Below the pieces are notes generated by a model. The model searched no databases and had not been told where the DNA came from. It worked only from the letters and a program-made list of their open reading frames with translations. Shown here piece by piece: positions 62,861 to 64,000 of a stretch of DNA of 64,000 nt (positions are counted from its first letter, which is position 1; each line of letters begins with the position of its first letter). Origin of the DNA: Marinoscillum pacificum (GTDB lineage: Bacteria; Bacteroidota; Bacteroidia; Cytophagales; Cyclobacteriaceae); assembly GCF_024714495.1 (NCBI RefSeq), contig NZ_JAMZMJ010000009.1:152708-216707 (forward strand). The letters run 5' to 3'. Both the position numbers and the translations under genes were made by a program.

Positions 62861-64000
62861 TTATTTAGGTAAATACACACGGAATGTTGCCCCAACACCT
62901 GCTTCTCCTTCTGCTTCTATTTCTCCATCATGATTGGTAACAATTTTTTCACAAATCGCCAATCCAATGCCGGTGCCAGAATATTCTGATCTTCCATGCA
63001 ATCGTTTAAAAATCACAAAAATTTGTTCACTGTAGGAGGGATCAAACCCAATCCCATTGTCTTTAAAAGTAAGTTCCCAGCAGGGCTCCATCACTTGGGT
63101 CAAACTCATTCGCTCCACTTCCTTCACTTGAATGGAAACAACTGGCGGCACGTCTTCTTTGGAATACTTGAGCGAATTAGATATTAGGTTTTGGAATAAC
63201 TGACGCATTTGTCCAGCATCACCTTCTATTATTGGTAATTTATCCTTTGTAATACTCGCCTGTTTATGGTTGATCTCAACTTCCATATCCAGAAGTACCT
63301 CATCTAAAATCACTTCAAGATTAACTTCATCAAAAGTATATTCAGCTCTGGAAACTCTTGAATACTTGAGCAAATCATCTATCAAAGTCTGCATACGTGC
63401 AGAAGCATTCTGCATACGACTGATGTAGTCGGAACCTTGTTCACCAAGCTCCTTTTCGTACTTGGACTTGAGGCGATCACCAAATGCTCTCACTTTCCTA
63501 AGCGGCTCTTGCAAATCATGAGAAGCTATATAAGCAAACTGCTCCAACTGATAATTGGTATCTTCTAACTCGCTTTGCTTCTCCAGCAATTCTTGTTCAT
63601 GCTGCTTGATAAAATTAATGTCCGAAAAAGTGATCACTACTCCTTCGCCATTTTTAACAACATTAATATCGTACCAGGTATTCAGTCCCTGATATTCATA
63701 GAACTTTTCTGTATGGAAAGACTCGCCAGTTTCGGCAACATGCACGTATTTATCAAACAATTGGGCCTCCTTACTATCTGGAAACATCTCCAAGAGCCTA
63801 CGACCAATCATTGCTGCCTGATCTTTCCTAACTAACTTTGCCGCTGTTGCATTAGCCACCTTTAGCTCAAAATCAACAACCTCACCATCACTATTTCGAA
63901 TGGAATTGAATGCCAAAATTCCATTTGGAGAACTATCTAACACACTCTTAATGAGGTTCTGATAAAACTTTCTTCGGTCTATTTCGGACTGCAGTTCTTC
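62861..64000 (-). CDS. PAS histidine kinase, 5' truncated at the window edge
   Basis: The frame stays open to the window edge (64000), so at least 379 residues; a GTG at 63943 is internal and not the real start. Visible: PAS domain about 25-130 (SSPNGILAFNSI; EKFYEYQGLNTWYDI), a coiled coil (ELLEKQSELEDTNYQ), HisKA with His in IASHDLQEPLRKVRAF, and HATPase (NLISNSLKYSKEDV, DNGIGF, GTGIGLAICEKI). The DLQEPLRK form of the H box is typical of phytochrome-like kinases, which fits the Rcp1-like regulator downstream. Confidence 0.87.
   Translation of the reverse strand, partial: EELQSEIDRRKFYQNLIKSVLDSSPNGILAFNSIRNSDGEVVDFELKVANATAAKLVRKDQAAMIGRRLLEMFPDSKEAQLFDKYVHVAETGESFHTEKFYEYQGLNTWYDINVVKNGEGVVITFSDINFIKQHEQELLEKQSELEDTNYQLEQFAYIASHDLQEPLRKVRAFGDRLKSKYEKELGEQGSDYISRMQNASARMQTLIDDLLKYSRVSRAEYTFDEVNLEVILDEVLLDMEVEINHKQASITKDKLPIIEGDAGQMRQLFQNLISNSLKYSKEDVPPVVSIQVKEVERMSLTQVMEPCWELTFKDNGIGFDPSYSEQIFVIFKRLHGRSEYSGTGIGLAICEKIVTNHDGEIEAEGEAGVGATFRVYLPK

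Overview
The window looks like chromosome of a gliding-type, probably marine member of the Bacteroidota (Cytophagia/Flammeovirga-like rather than Bacteroides). The evidence is two secreted multidomain enzymes ending in type IX secretion (T9SS) sorting tails, a TonB-receptor-type outer-membrane barrel, many small lipoproteins, a SiaB-like kinase, lmo0937- and DUF1328-type micro-membrane proteins, and a few promoter-like sequences of the Bacteroidota kind (TTG ~20 nt before TAnnTTTG). Species cannot be fixed from the sequence. No rRNA, tRNA, CRISPR array or prophage was seen.

Region 1 (1-8.5 kb): 3' part of an outer-membrane barrel, a VapBC toxin-antitoxin pair, an exported alpha/beta hydrolase fused head-to-tail with an ECF sigma factor and followed by a likely membrane partner, three small unknown genes and a lipoprotein six-hairpin glycosidase. 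Region 2 (8.5-16.5 kb) is the accessory-looking part: a REP-associated tyrosine transposase (RAYT) flanked by inverted palindromes, a solo REP copy 3 kb away, a three-gene HipBST-type kinase toxin module with two clear and one possible 18-bp operators spaced 61-62 bp apart, several orphan proteins, and two membrane-embedded proteases (M50 and CPBP) facing away from each other.

Region 3 (16.5-36.5 kb) holds mixed metabolic and secreted functions: serine hydrolase, monooxygenase-like lipoprotein and cupin; a GH5 cellulase-like enzyme carrying four exactly 84-residue Ig-like repeats and a T9SS tail; a degenerate XRE gene; LysE exporter; a GAF/PAS sensor kinase; lipoprotein amidase; ankyrin protein; EamA transporter; an M43 metalloprotease with FN3, GEVED and T9SS modules; a coiled-coil membrane protein with an OmpR/HK two-component pair; a Tat-exported Gfo/Idh/MocA oxidoreductase and a secreted DinB-like protein.

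Region 4 (36.5-49.7 kb) is core metabolism: the leuCDBA operon for leucine, a large helical protein, a candidate structured RNA upstream of a SiaB-like gene, a VOC protein, and a tight minus-strand run of a LAS-type metallopeptidase, uvrB and aroE. Region 5 (49.7-64 kb) continues on the minus strand with DUF368 (undecaprenyl-phosphate translocase family), a phosphosulfolactate-synthase homologue, a TPR protein, and a polysaccharide-export block (glycosyltransferase, Wza-like OPX lipoprotein, BY-kinase with a Gly-Tyr tail, PHP-type tyrosine phosphatase). HflX GTPase, a transglutaminase/DUF350 membrane pair, DUF1328 and a three-gene phosphorelay cluster (truncated at the window edge) close the window.
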